From Hordeum vulgare subsp. vulgare (Eukaryota > Streptophyta > Magnoliopsida > Poales > Poaceae), in the NCBI RefSeq assembly GCF_904849725.1, contig NC_058519.1:184935703-184999702 (forward strand): a stretch of 64,000 bases of DNA. Direction: 5' to 3'. How positions within the stretch are numbered: the stretch's first letter is position 1; every line of letters starts with the position of its first letter. This document shows, in pieces, positions 25,047 to 36,689 of this stretch. The notes beneath the pieces are model-generated. The model did not search any database and was not told the origin of the DNA. It was given only the letters and a program-made list of their open reading frames with translations. A program made the position numbers and the translations under genes.

Positions 25047-26740
25047 AATGCATGAAAAATAACAAATGAAGTCAGAATGGGTTGTAAATTGATGATGTGT
25101 CTTTGAATGGTGCATTTTAAACACAAAAAAACTAAGGAGTTCAAATAAGTTCAAAAAATGTAATCCCATTGCAACACACGAGTTCTCGTTTGAAACCGTG
25201 ATACTTCGAGAGAGATTGTCCGCTTTGTACACGAAGTGCATCCAGTTTTTGCCGTAACCCTCTCAACGTTCTCGCACATGCTATGTGGGTGAAATGATGA
25301 TGCCATGTCAACTTGGAACCTTTTCAGAGTTCATTTCAAATGCTTTTCAATTTCATGGTCTTATAGCTCAAAATAATCAGTAAATGCATGAAAAATAACA
25401 AATGAAGTCAGAATGGGTTGTGAATTGATGATGTGTCTTTGAATAGTGCATTTTGAACACAGAAAAACTATGGAGTTCAAATAAGTTCAAAAAAATGAAA
25501 TCCCTTTGTAACAGACGAGTTTCCGTATGAAACCCTCATACTTCCAAAGAGATTGTCTGTTTTGTACCCGAAGTGCATCCAATTTTTTCCGTAACCCTCT
25601 CAACTTTCTCGCACATGCTATGTGCGTGAAAAGATGATACCATGCCAACTTGGAACCTTTTCAGAGTTCATTTCAAATGCTTTTCAATTTCATGGTCTCA
25701 TAGCTCAAAATAATCAGTAAATGCCTGAAAAATAACAAATGAAGTCAGAAAGGGTTGTAAATTGATGACGTGGCTTTGAATGGTGCAATTTGAACACACA
25801 AAAAGTATGGAGTTTAAATAAGTTCAAAAAAATGAAATCCCTTTGTAACGGATGAGTTTCCGTATGAAACCCTGATTCTTCGAGAGAGATTAATTATCCG
25901 TTTTGTACACGAAGTGCATCGTGATTCTGCCGTAACCCTCTCAACTTTCTCGCACATGCTATGTGGGTGAAATGATGATACCATGCCAACTTGGAACCTT
26001 TTGAGAGTTCATTTCAAATGCGTTTCAATTTCATGGTCTTATAGCTCATAATAATCAGTGAATGCATGAAAAATAACAAATGAAGTCAGAAAGAGTTGTA
26101 AATTGATGATGTGCCTTTGAATGGTGCATTTTGAACACAGAAAAACTATGGAGTTCAAATAAGTTCAAAAATATGAAATCCCTTTGTAACAGACGAGTTT
26201 CCGTATGAAACCGTGATACTTCCAAAGAGATTGTCCGTTTTGTACACGAAGTGCATCCAGTTTTTGCCGTAACCCTCTCAACTTTCTCGCACATGCTATG
26301 TGGGTTAAATGATGATACCATGCCAACTTGGAACCTTTTCAGAGTTCATTTCAAATGCTTTTCAATTTCATGGTCTTATAGCTCAAAATAATCAGTAAAT
26401 GCATGAAAAATAACAAATGAAGTCAGAATGGGTTGTAAATTGATGATGTGTCTTTGAATGGTGCATTTTAAACACAGAAAAACTATGGAGTTCAAATAAG
26501 TTCAAAAAATGAAATCCCATTGCAACACACGAGTTCTCGTTTGAAACCGTGATACTTCGAGAGAGATTGTCCGCTTTGTACATGAAGTTCATCCAGTTTT
26601 TGCCGTAACCCTCTCAACGTTCTCGCACATGCTATGTGGGTGAAATGATGATGCCATGTCAACTTGGAACCTTTTCAGAGTTCATTTCAAATGCTTTTCA
26701 ATTTCATGGTCTTATAGCTCAAAATAATCAGTAAATGCAT
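25041..26740. repeat. Four-unit (1,351-bp) higher-order duplication
   Basis: Type B units at 25041 and 26392 share tccgctttgtac, tcaacgttctcg and gccatgtcaac, variants I see nowhere else in the array. The offset is 1,351 bp. Confidence 0.75.
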
Positions 26741-28380
26741 GAAAAATAACAAATGAAGTCAGAAAGGGTTGTAAATTGATGACGTGCCTTTGAATGGTGA
26801 ATTTTGAACACAGAAAAACTATGGAGTTCAAATAAGTTCAAAAGAATGAAATCCCTTTGTAAGAGACGAGTTTCCGTATGGAACCCTCATACTTCCGAAG
26901 AGATTGTCCGTTTTGTACACGAAGTGCATCCAGTTTTTGCCGTAACCCTCTCAACTTTCTCGCACATGCTATGTGGGTGAAATGATGATACCATGCCAAC
27001 TTGGAACCTTTTCAGAGTTCATTTCAAATGATTTTCAATTTCATGGTCTTATAGCTCAAAATAATCAGTAAATGCATGAAACATAAGAAATGAAGTTAGA
27101 AAGGGTTGTAAATTGATGATGTGCCTTTGAATGGTGCATTTTGAACACGGAAAAACTATGGAGTTCAAATAAGTTCGAAAGAATGAAATCCCTTTGTAAG
27201 AGACGAGTTTCCGTATGAAACCATGATACTTCCAAAGAGATTTTCCGTTTTGTACACGAAGTGGATCCAGTTTTTGCCGTAACCCTCTCAACTTTCTCGC
27301 ACATGCTATGTGGGGGAAATGATGATACCATGCCAAGTTGGAACCTTTTCAGAGTTCATTTCAAATGCTTTTCAATTTAATGGTCTTATAGCTCAAAATA
27401 ATCAGTAAATGCATGAAAAATAACAAATGAAGTCAGAAAGGGTTGTAAATTGATGATGTGCCTTTGAATGGTGCAGTTTGAACACAGAAAAACTATGGAG
27501 TTCAAATAAGTTCAAAAAAAATGAAATCCCTTTGTAACAGACGAGTTTTCGTATGAAACCCTCATACTTCCAAAGAGATTGTCCGTTTTGTACACGAAGT
27601 TCATCCAGTTTTTGCCGTAACCCTCTCAACTTTCTCGCACATGCTATGTGGGTGAAATGATGATACCATGCCAACTTGGAACCTTTTCAGAGTTCATTTC
27701 AAATGCTTTTCAATTTCATGGTCTTGTAGCTCAAAATAATCAGTATATGCCTGAAAAATAACAAATGAAGTTAGAAAGGGTTGTAAATTGATGATGTGGC
27801 TTTGAATGGTGCATTTTGAACACACAAAAAGTATGGAGTTTAAATAAGTTCAAAAAAATGAAATCCCTTTGTAACGGATGAGTTTCCGTATGAAAGCCTA
27901 ATACTTCGAGAGAGATTAATTGTCCGTTTTGTACATGAAGTGCATCGTGTTTTTGCCGTAACCCTCTCAACTTTCTCGCACATGCTATGTGGGTGAAATG
28001 ATGATACCATGCCAACTTGGAATCTTTTTAGAGTTCATTTCAAATGCTTTTCAATTTCATAGTCTTATAGCTCAAAATAATCAGTAAATGCATGAAAAAT
28101 AGCAAATGAAGTCAGAAAGGGTTGTAAATTGATGATGTGCCTTTGAATGGTGCATTTTGCACACAGAAAAACTATGGAGTTCAAATAAGTTCAAAAAAAT
28201 GAAATCCCTTTGTAACGGACGAGTACTCGTTTGAAACCCTGATACTTCAAGAGAGATTGTCCGTTTTGTACACGAAGTGCATCCAGTTTTTGCAGTAACC
28301 CTCTCAACTTTTTCGCACATGCTATGTGGGTGAAATGATGATTCCATGCCAACTTGGAACCTTTTCAGAGTTCATTTCAA

Positions 28381-30402
28381 ATGATTTTCAATATCATGGT
28401 CTTATAGCTCAAAATAATCAATAAATGCATGAAAAATAACAAATGAAGTCAGAAAGGGTTGTAAATTGATGACGTGCCTTTGAATGGTGCATTTTGAACA
28501 CAAAAAAACTATGGAGTTCAAATAAGTTCAATAGAATGAAATCCCTTTGTAACAAACGAGTTTCCGTGTGAAACCCTCATACTTCCGAAGAGATTGTCCG
28601 TTTTGTACACGAAGTGCATCCAGTTTTTGCCGTAACCCTCTCAACTTTCTCGCACATGCTATGTGGGTGAAATGATGATACCATGCTAACTTGGAACCTT
28701 TTCAGAGTTCATTTCAAATGATTTTCAATTTCATGGTCTTATAGCTCAAAATAATCAGTAAATGCATGAAACATAAGAAATGAAGTTAGAAAGGGTTGTA
28801 AATTGATGATGTGCCTTTGAATGGTACATTTTGAACACGGAAAAACTATGGAGTTCAAATTAGTTCAAAAGAATGAAATCCCTTTGTAAGAGACGAGTTT
28901 CTGTATGAAACCACGATACTTCCAAAGAGATTGTCCGTTTTGTACACGAAGTGCATCCAGTTTTTGCCGTAACCCTCTCAACTTTCTCGCACATGCTATG
29001 TGGGGGAAATGATGATACCATGCCAACTTGGAACCTTTTCAGAGTTCATTTCAAATGCTTTTCAATTTAATGGTCTTATAGCTCAAAATAATCAGTAAAT
29101 GCATGAAAAATAACACATGAAGTCAGAATGGGTTGTAAATTGATGATGTGTCCTTGAATGGTGCATTTCGCACACAGAAAAACTATGGAGTTCAAATAAG
29201 TTCAAAAAAATGAAATCCCTTTGTAACAGACGAGTTCTCGTTTGAAACCCTCATACTTCGAGAGAGATTGTCCGTTTTGTACATGAAGTGAATCCACTTT
29301 TTGCCGTAACCCTCTCAACTTTCTCGCACATGCTATGTGGGTGAAATGATAATGCCATGCCAACTTGGAACCTTTTCAGAGTTCATTTCAAATGATTTTC
29401 CATATCATGGTCTTATAGCTCAAAATAATCAATAAATGCATGAAAAATAACAAATGAAGTCAGAAAGGGTTGTAAATTGATGACGTGCCTTTGAATGGTG
29501 CATTTTGAACACAAAAAAACTATGGAGTTCAAATAAATTCAATAGAATGAAATCCCTTTGTAACAGACGAGTTTCCGTGTGAAACCCTCATACTTCCGAA
29601 GAGATTGTCCGTTTTGTACACGAAGTGCATCCAGTTTTTGCCGTAACCCTCTCAACTTTCTCGCACATGCTATGTGGGTGAAATGATGATACCATGCCAA
29701 CTTGGAACCTTTTCAGAGTTCATTTCAAATGATTTTCAATTTCATGGTCTTATAGCTCAAAATAATCAGTAAATGCATGAAACATAAGAAATGAAGTTAG
29801 AAAGGGTTGTAAATTGATGATGTGCCTTTGAATGGTGCATTTTGAACACGGAAAAACTATGGAGTTCAAATTAGTTCAAAAGAACGAAATCCCTTTGTAA
29901 GAGACGAGTTTCTGTATGAAACCACGATACTTCCAAAGAGATTGTCCGTTTTGTACACGAAGTGCATCCAGTTTTTGCCGTAACCCTCTCAACTTTCTCG
30001 CACATGCTATGTGGGGGAAATGATGATACCATGCCAACTTGGAACCTTTTCAGAGTTCATTTCAAATGCTTTTCAATTTAATGGTCTTATAGCTCAAAAT
30101 AATCAGTAAATGCATGAAAAATAACAAATGAAGTCAGAATGGGTTGTAAATTGATGATGTGTCTTTGAATGGTGCATTTCGCACACAGAAAAACTATGGA
30201 GTTCAAATAAGTTCAAAAAAATGAAATCCCTTTGTAACAGACGAGTTCTCGTTTGAAACCCTCATACTTCGAGAGAGATTGTCCGTTTTGTACATGAAGT
30301 GCATCCACTTTTTGCCGTAACCCACTCAACTTTCTCGCACATGCTATGTGGGTGAAATGATAATGCCATGCCAACTTGGAACCTTTTCAGAGTTCATTTC
30401 AA
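28381..30402. repeat. Three-unit (1,011-bp) higher-order duplication
   Basis: Block 28381-29391 recurs at 29392-30402 with shared variants atatcatggtct, aatcaataaatg, acaaaaaaactatgg, cataagaaatgaagtta, gggggaaatg, tgcatttcgcacac and gataatgcc. The two copies are nearly identical. Confidence 0.85.
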
Positions 30403-33400
30403 ATGATTTTCAATTTCCTGGTCTTGTAGGTCCAAATAATCAGTAAATGCATGAAAAATAACAAATGAAGTCAGAAAGGGTTGTAAATTGATGATGTGCC
30501 TTTGAATGGTGCATTTTGAACACAGAAAAACTATGGAATTCAAATAAGTTCAAACAAATGAAATCCCTTTGTAACAGACGAGTTTCCGTATGAAACCGTG
30601 ATACTTCCAAAGAGATTGTCCGTTTTGTACACGAAGTGCATCAACTTTTTGCCGTAACCCTCTCAACTTTCTCGCACATGCTATGTGGGTGAAATGATGA
30701 TACCATGCCAACTTGGAACCTTTTCAGAGTTCATTTCAAATGCTTTTCAATTTCATGGTCTTATAGCTCAAAATAATCAGTAAATGCATGAAAAATAACA
30801 AATGAAGTCAGAAAAGGTTGTAAATTGATGACGTGCCTTTGAATGGTGCATTTTGAACACAGAAAAACTATGGAGTTCAAATAAGTTCAAAAGAATGAAA
30901 TCCCTTTGTAAGAGACGAGTTTCCGTATGAAACCCTCATACTTCCAAAGAGATTGTCCGTTTTGTACACGAAGTGCATCCAGTTTTTGGCGTAACCCTCT
31001 CAACTTTCTCGCACATGCTATGTGGGTGAAATGATGATACCATGCCAACTTGGAACCTTTTCAGAGTTCATTTCAAATGCTTTTCAGTTTTATGGTCTTA
31101 TAGCTCAAAATAATCAGTAAATGCATGAAACATAAAAAATGAAGTCAGAAAGGGTTGTAAATTGATGATGTGCCTTTGAATGGTGCATTTTGAACACAGA
31201 AAAACTATGGAGTTCAAATAAGTTCAAAAGAATGAAATCCCTTTGTAACAGACGAGTTTCCGTATGAAACCGTGATACTTCCAAAGAGATTGTCCGTTTT
31301 GTACACGAAGTGCATCCAGTTTTTTCCGTAACCCTCTCAAATTTCTCGCACATGCTATGTGGGGGAAATGATGATACCATGCCAACTTGGAACCTTTTTA
31401 GAGTTCATTTCAAATGTTTTTCAATTTAATGGTCTTATAGCTCAAAATAATCAGTAAATGCATGAAAAATAACAAATGAAGTCAGAATGGGTTGTAAATT
31501 GATGATGTGTCTTTGAATGGTGCATTTCGAACACAGAAAAACTATGGAGTTCAAATAAGTTCAAAAAAATGAAATCCCTTTGTAACAGACGAGTTTCCGT
31601 ATGAAACCCTCATACTTCCAAAGAGATTGTCTGTTTTGTACACGAAGTGCATACAGTTTTTGCCGTAACCCTCTCAACTTTCTCGCACATGCTATGTGGG
31701 TGAAATGATGATACCACGCCAACTTGGAACCTTTTCAGAGTTCATTTCAAATGCTTTTCAATTTCATGGTGTTATAGCTCAAAATAATCAGTAAATGCCT
31801 GAAAAATAACAAATGAAGTCAGAAAGGGTAGTAAAATTATGATGTGGCTTTGAATGGTGCATTTTGAACACAAAAAAGTATGGAGTTTAAATATGTTCAA
31901 AAAATGAAATCCCTTTGTAACGGATGAGTTTCCGTATGAAACCCTCATATTTGAGAGAGATTAATTGTCCGTTTTGTACACGAAGTGCATCCAGTTTTTG
32001 CCGTAACCCTCTCAACTTTCTCGCACATGCTATGTGGGTGAAATGATGATACCATGCCAACTTGGAACTTTTTCAGAGTTCATTTCAAATGCTTTTCAAT
32101 TTCATGGTCTTATAGCTCAAAATAATCAGTAAATGCATGAAAAATAACAAATGAAGTCAAAAAGGATTCTAAATTGATTATGTACCTTTGAATGGTGCAT
32201 TTTGAACACAGAAAAACTATGGAGTTCAAATAAGTTCAAAAAAATGAAATCCCTTTGTAAGAGACGAGTTTCCGTATGAAACCCTCATACTTCCAAAGCG
32301 ATTGTCCGTTTTGTACACGAAGTGCATCCAGTTTTTGCCGTAACCCTCTCAACTTTCTCGCACATGCTATGTGGGTGAAATGATGATACCATGCCAACTT
32401 GGAACAATTTCAGAGTTCATTTCAATTGCTTTTCAATTTGATGGTCTTATAGCTCAAAATAATCAGTAAATGCCTCAAAAATAACAAATGAAGTCACAAA
32501 GGGTTGTAAATTGGTGATGTGGCTTTCAATGGTGCATTTTGAACACAGAAAAAGTATGGAGTTTAAATAAGTTCAAAAAATGAAATCCCTTTGTAACGGA
32601 TGAGTTTCCGTATGAAACCCTAATACTTTGAGAGAGATTAATTGTCCGTTTTGTACACGAAGTGCATCCAGTTTTTGCCGTAACCCTCTCAACTTTCTCG
32701 CACATGCTATGTGGGTGAAATGATAATACCATGCCAACTTGGAACCTTTTTAGTGTTCATTTCAAATGCTTTTCAATTTCTTGGTCATATAGCTCAAAAT
32801 AATCAGTAAATGCATGAAAAATAACAAATGAAGTCAAAAAGGGCTGTAAATTGAGGAGGTGCCTTTGAGTGGTGCATTTTGAACACAGAAAAACTATGGA
32901 GTTCAGATAAGTTCAAAAAAATGAAATCCCTTTGTAACAGACGAGTTTCCGTATGAAACCGTGATACTTCCAAAGAGATTGTCCGTTTTGTACACGAAGT
33001 GCATCCAGTTTTTGGCGTAACCCTCTCAACTTTCTCGCTCATGCTATGTGGGTTAAATGATGATACCATGCCAACTTGGAACCTTTTCAGAGTTCATTTC
33101 AAATGCTTTTCAATTTCATGGTCTTATAGCTCAAAATAATCAGTAAATGCATGAAAAATAACAAATGAAGTCAGAAAGGGTTGTAAATTGATGATGTGTC
33201 TTTGAATGGTGCATTTTGAACACAGAAAAACTATGGAGTTCAAATAAGTTCAAAAAAATGAAATCCCTTTGTAAGAGACGAGTTTCCGTATGAAACCCTG
33301 ATACTTCCAAAGAGATTGTCCGTTTTGTACACGAAGTGCATCCAGTTTTTCCCGTAACCCTCTCAACTTTCTCGCACATGCTATGTGGGCGAAATGATGA

Positions 33401-34379
33401 TACCATGCCAACTTCGAACCTTTTCAGAGGTCATTTCAAATGCTTTTCAATTTCATGGTCTTATAGCTCAAAATAATGAGTAAATGCATGAAAAATAACA
33501 AATTAAGTCAGAATGGGTTGTAAATTGATGATGTGTCTTTGAATGGTGCATTTTGAACACAGAAAAACTATGGAGTTCAAATAAGTTCAAAAAAATGAAA
33601 TCCCTTTGTAACAGACGAGTTCTCGTTTGAAATCCTGATACTTCGAGAGAGATTGTCCATTTTGTACACGAAGTGCATCCAGTTTTTGCCGTAACCCTCT
33701 CAACTTTCTCGCACATGCTATGTCGGTGAAATGATGATGCCATGCCAACTTGGAACCTTTTCAGAGTTCATTTCAAATGCTTTTCTATTTCATGGTCTTA
33801 TAGCTCAAAATAATCAGTAAATGCATGAAAAATAACAAATGAAGTCAGAAAGGGTTGTAAATTGATGATGTGGCTTTGAATGGTGCATTTTGAACACAGA
33901 AAAACTATGGAGTTCAAATAAGTTCAAAAAAATGAAATCCCTTTGTAACAGACGAGTTTCCGTATGAAACCCTCATACTTCCAAAGTGATTGTCCGTTTC
34001 GTACACGAAGTGCATCGAGTTTTTGCCGTAACCCTCTCAACTTTCTGGCACATGCTATGTGGGTGAAATGATGATACCATGCCAACTTGGAACCTTTTGA
34101 GAGTTCATTTCAAATGCTTTTCAATTTCATGGTCTTATAGCTCAAAATAATCAGTAAATGCATGAAAAATAACAAATGAAGTCAGAAAGGGTTGTAAATT
34201 GATGATGTGGCTTTGAATGGTGCATTTTGAACACAGAAAAACTATGGAGTTCAAATAAGTTCAAAAAAATGAAATCCCTTTGTAACAGACGAGTTTCCGT
34301 ATGAAACCCTCGTACTTCCAAAGAGATTGTCCGTTTTGTACACGAAGTGCATCTAGTTTTTGCTTCTAGTATTATTGAA

Positions 34380-34590
34380 ACTAAAATTATATAGAATTTT
34401 GTTACAAACTTTCATAGCAAAAAGAATTATCATAAAAGAAAATAAGTAAGTAATTAGAATTTTGTTCAAAACATTAAAAGCAAAAGATTATCATAAAAGA
34501 AAATAAATAAGTAATTAGAATTTTGTTACAAACTTTTATAGCAAAAATAATTATCGTAAAAGAAAATAAATAAGTAATTAGAAACAAAAA
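34380..34590. repeat. AT-rich ~62-bp tandem repeat at the array's right edge
   Basis: About three copies start near 34389, 34452 and 34513 at agaattttgtt, each with tatagcaaaa or taaaagcaaaa, attatcRtaaaagaaaataa and aagtaattag. It begins about 25 bp after the last satellite base. Confidence 0.8.
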
Positions 34591-34854
34591 AGAAAGCAAA
34601 AAACAGGAAAAAAAATAAAAAAGTGCCACCTATAAGGCCACCACGGCCTGCATACGACTAGAAACCCATTACTAGGGCCAGGATGCAGGCCCGCAGTAGG
34701 CCCAATAGGCCCACAAGCACAGAGAGTGAATTTAGGCCCGTAAGCCTGCAGTAGAGAGGAGCTCGAAGTGGTTGGTTCCGCAGGGCTTATAAACCACTCC
34801 GAGCCCCTCTCCAGTAGCGAGGTGGGACTAAACATAGCACCGCACCGCGCAGGG

Positions 34855-35083
34855 CCTTTGGTCCTGGTTGGTGGCACCAACCGGGACTAAAGGGAGGCAT
34901 TGGTACCGGTTTGTGCCACCAACCGGGACAAATGCCTCTGGTTCCCGCCCTTTGGGGTGCTGAAAAGAGACCTTTGGTCCCGGTTTGAGCCACCAACCGG
35001 TACCAATGCCTCTGGTTCCCGCCCTTTGGGCTGCTGAAACGAGACCTTTGGTCCCGGTTGGTGCCACCAACCGGGACTAAAGG
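34855..35083. repeat. Interior cluster of four CACTA-type hairpins
   Basis: Hairpins lie at 34855-34893, about 34897-34936, 34971-35010 and 35045-35083. The last pairs 19-base arms around a single base, with one G-to-T-type mismatch. They match the subterminal hairpins at 8848-8967 and 38557-38596 but lie more than 3.6 kb inside the element, directly upstream of a TATA box. Confidence 0.8.
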
Positions 35084-35088
35084 TGGGG

Positions 35089-35097
35089 CTATATAAG
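35089..35097 (+). promoter_or_regulatory. TATA box of the B3-like gene
   Basis: ctatataag lies 6 bp after the last hairpin and about 30 bp before ctctccccctctctcc, a plausible transcription start region. Confidence 0.6.
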
Positions 35098-35109
35098 TGA
35101 CAATTTAGA

Positions 35110-35427
35110 AATTTTGATCTCTCCCCCTCTCTCCATTCGATCCCGACGCCGCCAGGCTGCCTGTCTCGCCGCCTCGTCGTCGTCGTCGCCCCGCGCCGTC
35201 CCGCGCCGCCCCGACGCTGTCACGCGCCGCCCCGACGCCGTCGCCCCCCCCGCCCGCCCCACGCCCCGTGCCCCGCGACGCCGCTGGCCCCTGCCCGTCG
35301 CCGCCCCGCCCCGGGCCGCGCCGCACCTCACCGTCGACCGTCGCCGCGCCGCCCCGGCCCGCGCCACACCTCACCGTTGACCGTCGCCGCGCCGCCCCAC
35401 ACCTCGCTGTCGCCATCACCGTAGCCG
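35110..35427 (+). other. GC-rich first exon / 5' leader
   Basis: The stretch is made of repeated cgccgc, ccccgacgc and gtcgccgc motifs and ends at a donor-like gcc|gtgagc near 35427-35428. It is open in several frames on both strands, which reflects its base composition. I read it as a 5' leader; a Pro/Arg-rich N-terminus cannot be excluded. Confidence 0.45.
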
Positions 35428-35527
35428 TGAGCAAAGATTTTTTTTTTGTTAAAAGATTTTTTTGGTGATATTATTGTTGAATATGCATGTTTGTATGTTC
35501 GTATATATGCAAAGATCGAATATGTCA

Positions 35528-36117
35528 AATTTTTATGATTTTTTTCTGTTCATAGAATTTTTATGATTTTTTTCTGTTGTAATTTTGTTCATAGAATTTT
35601 AATGATTTTTTTGTTCATAGTATTTTCTTTGTCAATTTATGTATATGTTCATATTTTGAACGCTAATAGTTCTTTGATCCGCATGTGGCATGGTTCGATC
35701 ACCACGAAAAGAAAAAATTGCCAGTTCAACCGAGTACCAAACATCTTGAATGAACCTAGTGGATGGAGTGTTCATCGGCTTCATAACACTTCACGGAAAT
35801 AGACATGCAACAAATACTAAATGTTGAAGAAAACTGATGTATATACAACTATCACGAAAAAAGACAAAAAAAATGCAAACATAACATGTTATATGGACTT
35901 GTGTGTGATAGCCAATGTACACTTGAGAATACTGTTGGCCACAAACCTTTCAATCTCAATCTCAATTTCAATCTCAAACCTTGTTATATGGACTTATGAT
36001 TTTTTTCTATTCATAGAATTTTTATGATTTTTTTCTGTTGTAATTTTGTTCATAGAATTTTGATGATTTTTTGTTCATAGTATTTTCTTTGTTAATTTAT
36101 GTATATGTTCATATTGT
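35528..36117. repeat. Direct duplication of ~120 bp within intron 1
   Basis: The stretch at about 35528-35655 (ttcatagaatttttatg, ttgttcatagtattttc, tttatgtatatgttcat) recurs at about 35997-36117, offset about 469 bp. Non-coding sequence lies between the copies. Confidence 0.75.
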
Positions 36118-36254
36118 GTATGTATAGGAAAATTGTGCATGATCAAAGTCATTTATGAATATGTTCGTATTTAGAATAGAGGAAAAAGGAAAAAATAAGA
36201 AGAGAAAGTGTTTAATATAATTAGTTAGAAAAATAATAGAACTATAGTTAAACT

Positions 36255-36480
36255 AGTTTATTTTTAGTAAGTACTAGTTTATTTTAATTATAGTAAGTGC
36301 TTCATATATAGTTGAACTAGCTAGTTGATTTAATAAACTACTTCATTTTACTATATATAGAAGTAGTTTGTTTTTAGTAAGTACTACTTTATTTATTTAT
36401 AGTAAGTGCTTAGTAGTTGAAGTAGCTGATTTAATTAATAAAACTACTTTATTTAACTATATATAGAAATAGTTCCCGCA
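36255..36480. repeat. Two-copy ~111-bp tandem repeat in intron 1
   Basis: agtttatttttagtaagtac near 36255 is followed by agtttgtttttagtaagtac near 36365, each with atagtaagtgctt, gttgaa, agctgatttaat and actatatatagaa downstream. Confidence 0.65.
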
Positions 36481-36689
36481 TCGACGTCGACTTGTTGTTA
36501 TATATAATCGTGACACACTTTATTTAACTATGTATGACGATGATTAATTAGTACGACTTGTTGTTATATATGATGATGCATGATGCGAGCATGAAGAGTT
36601 ATCATATATATATGTTCAATTCTTTCGATATATATAGTGTGTCACGATTATATTGTTGTTTACACACATTTACCACATTAAAACAGGAA

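Larger units (their letters stand above)
9911..34363. repeat. Satellite array: ~72 tandem copies of a 337-bp unit
   Basis: The landmark catgccaacttgg recurs at 10121, 10458, 10795, 11132, 11469 and so on to 34078, with 337 bp between the first copies and about 71 intervals in all. No foreign DNA interrupts the array. Units differ by substitutions, A-run length (after aagttc) and a 4-bp insertion in one subtype. Type A units read gagtttccgtatgaaac then cttccaaagagattg. Type B units read gagttctcgtttgaaac then cttcgagagagattg. Type C units have gtatggagtttaaat and gagattaattRtccg. Each unit holds a short minus-strand open frame of about 88 codons, but 337 is not a multiple of 3, so no long frame exists and coding is unlikely. 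The array lies wholly within the CACTA element. Confidence 0.97.
35428..36686 (+). other. Probable intron 1 of the B3-like gene
   Basis: AT-rich non-coding sequence lies between the donor-like site near 35428 and the acceptor aaacag at 36681-36686. It contains internal duplications but no gene of its own. Confidence 0.5.

Noticed and set aside
10185..33743. About 50 minus-strand open frames of 66-102 codons with near-identical proteins in the satellite
   Set aside because: They repeat because the DNA unit repeats. The 337-bp unit is not a multiple of three, each frame ends within its unit, overlapping alternative frames are equally open, and there is no promoter or domain. Not called as genes.
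9911..34363. CRISPR array
   Set aside because: The units are contiguous 337-bp tandem copies with no short repeat and unique spacer alternation, and the DNA is plant.
35089..35468. Several overlapping Arg/Pro/Ala-rich frames on both strands
   Set aside because: They arise from cgccgc-type low-complexity sequence open in many frames at once. More likely a 5' leader.
36558..36689. Upstream extension of the B3-like frame to an ATG at 36558
   Set aside because: The added residues are AT-rich intron-like sequence and a good splice acceptor (aaacag) lies at 36681-36686, just before the preferred ATG.
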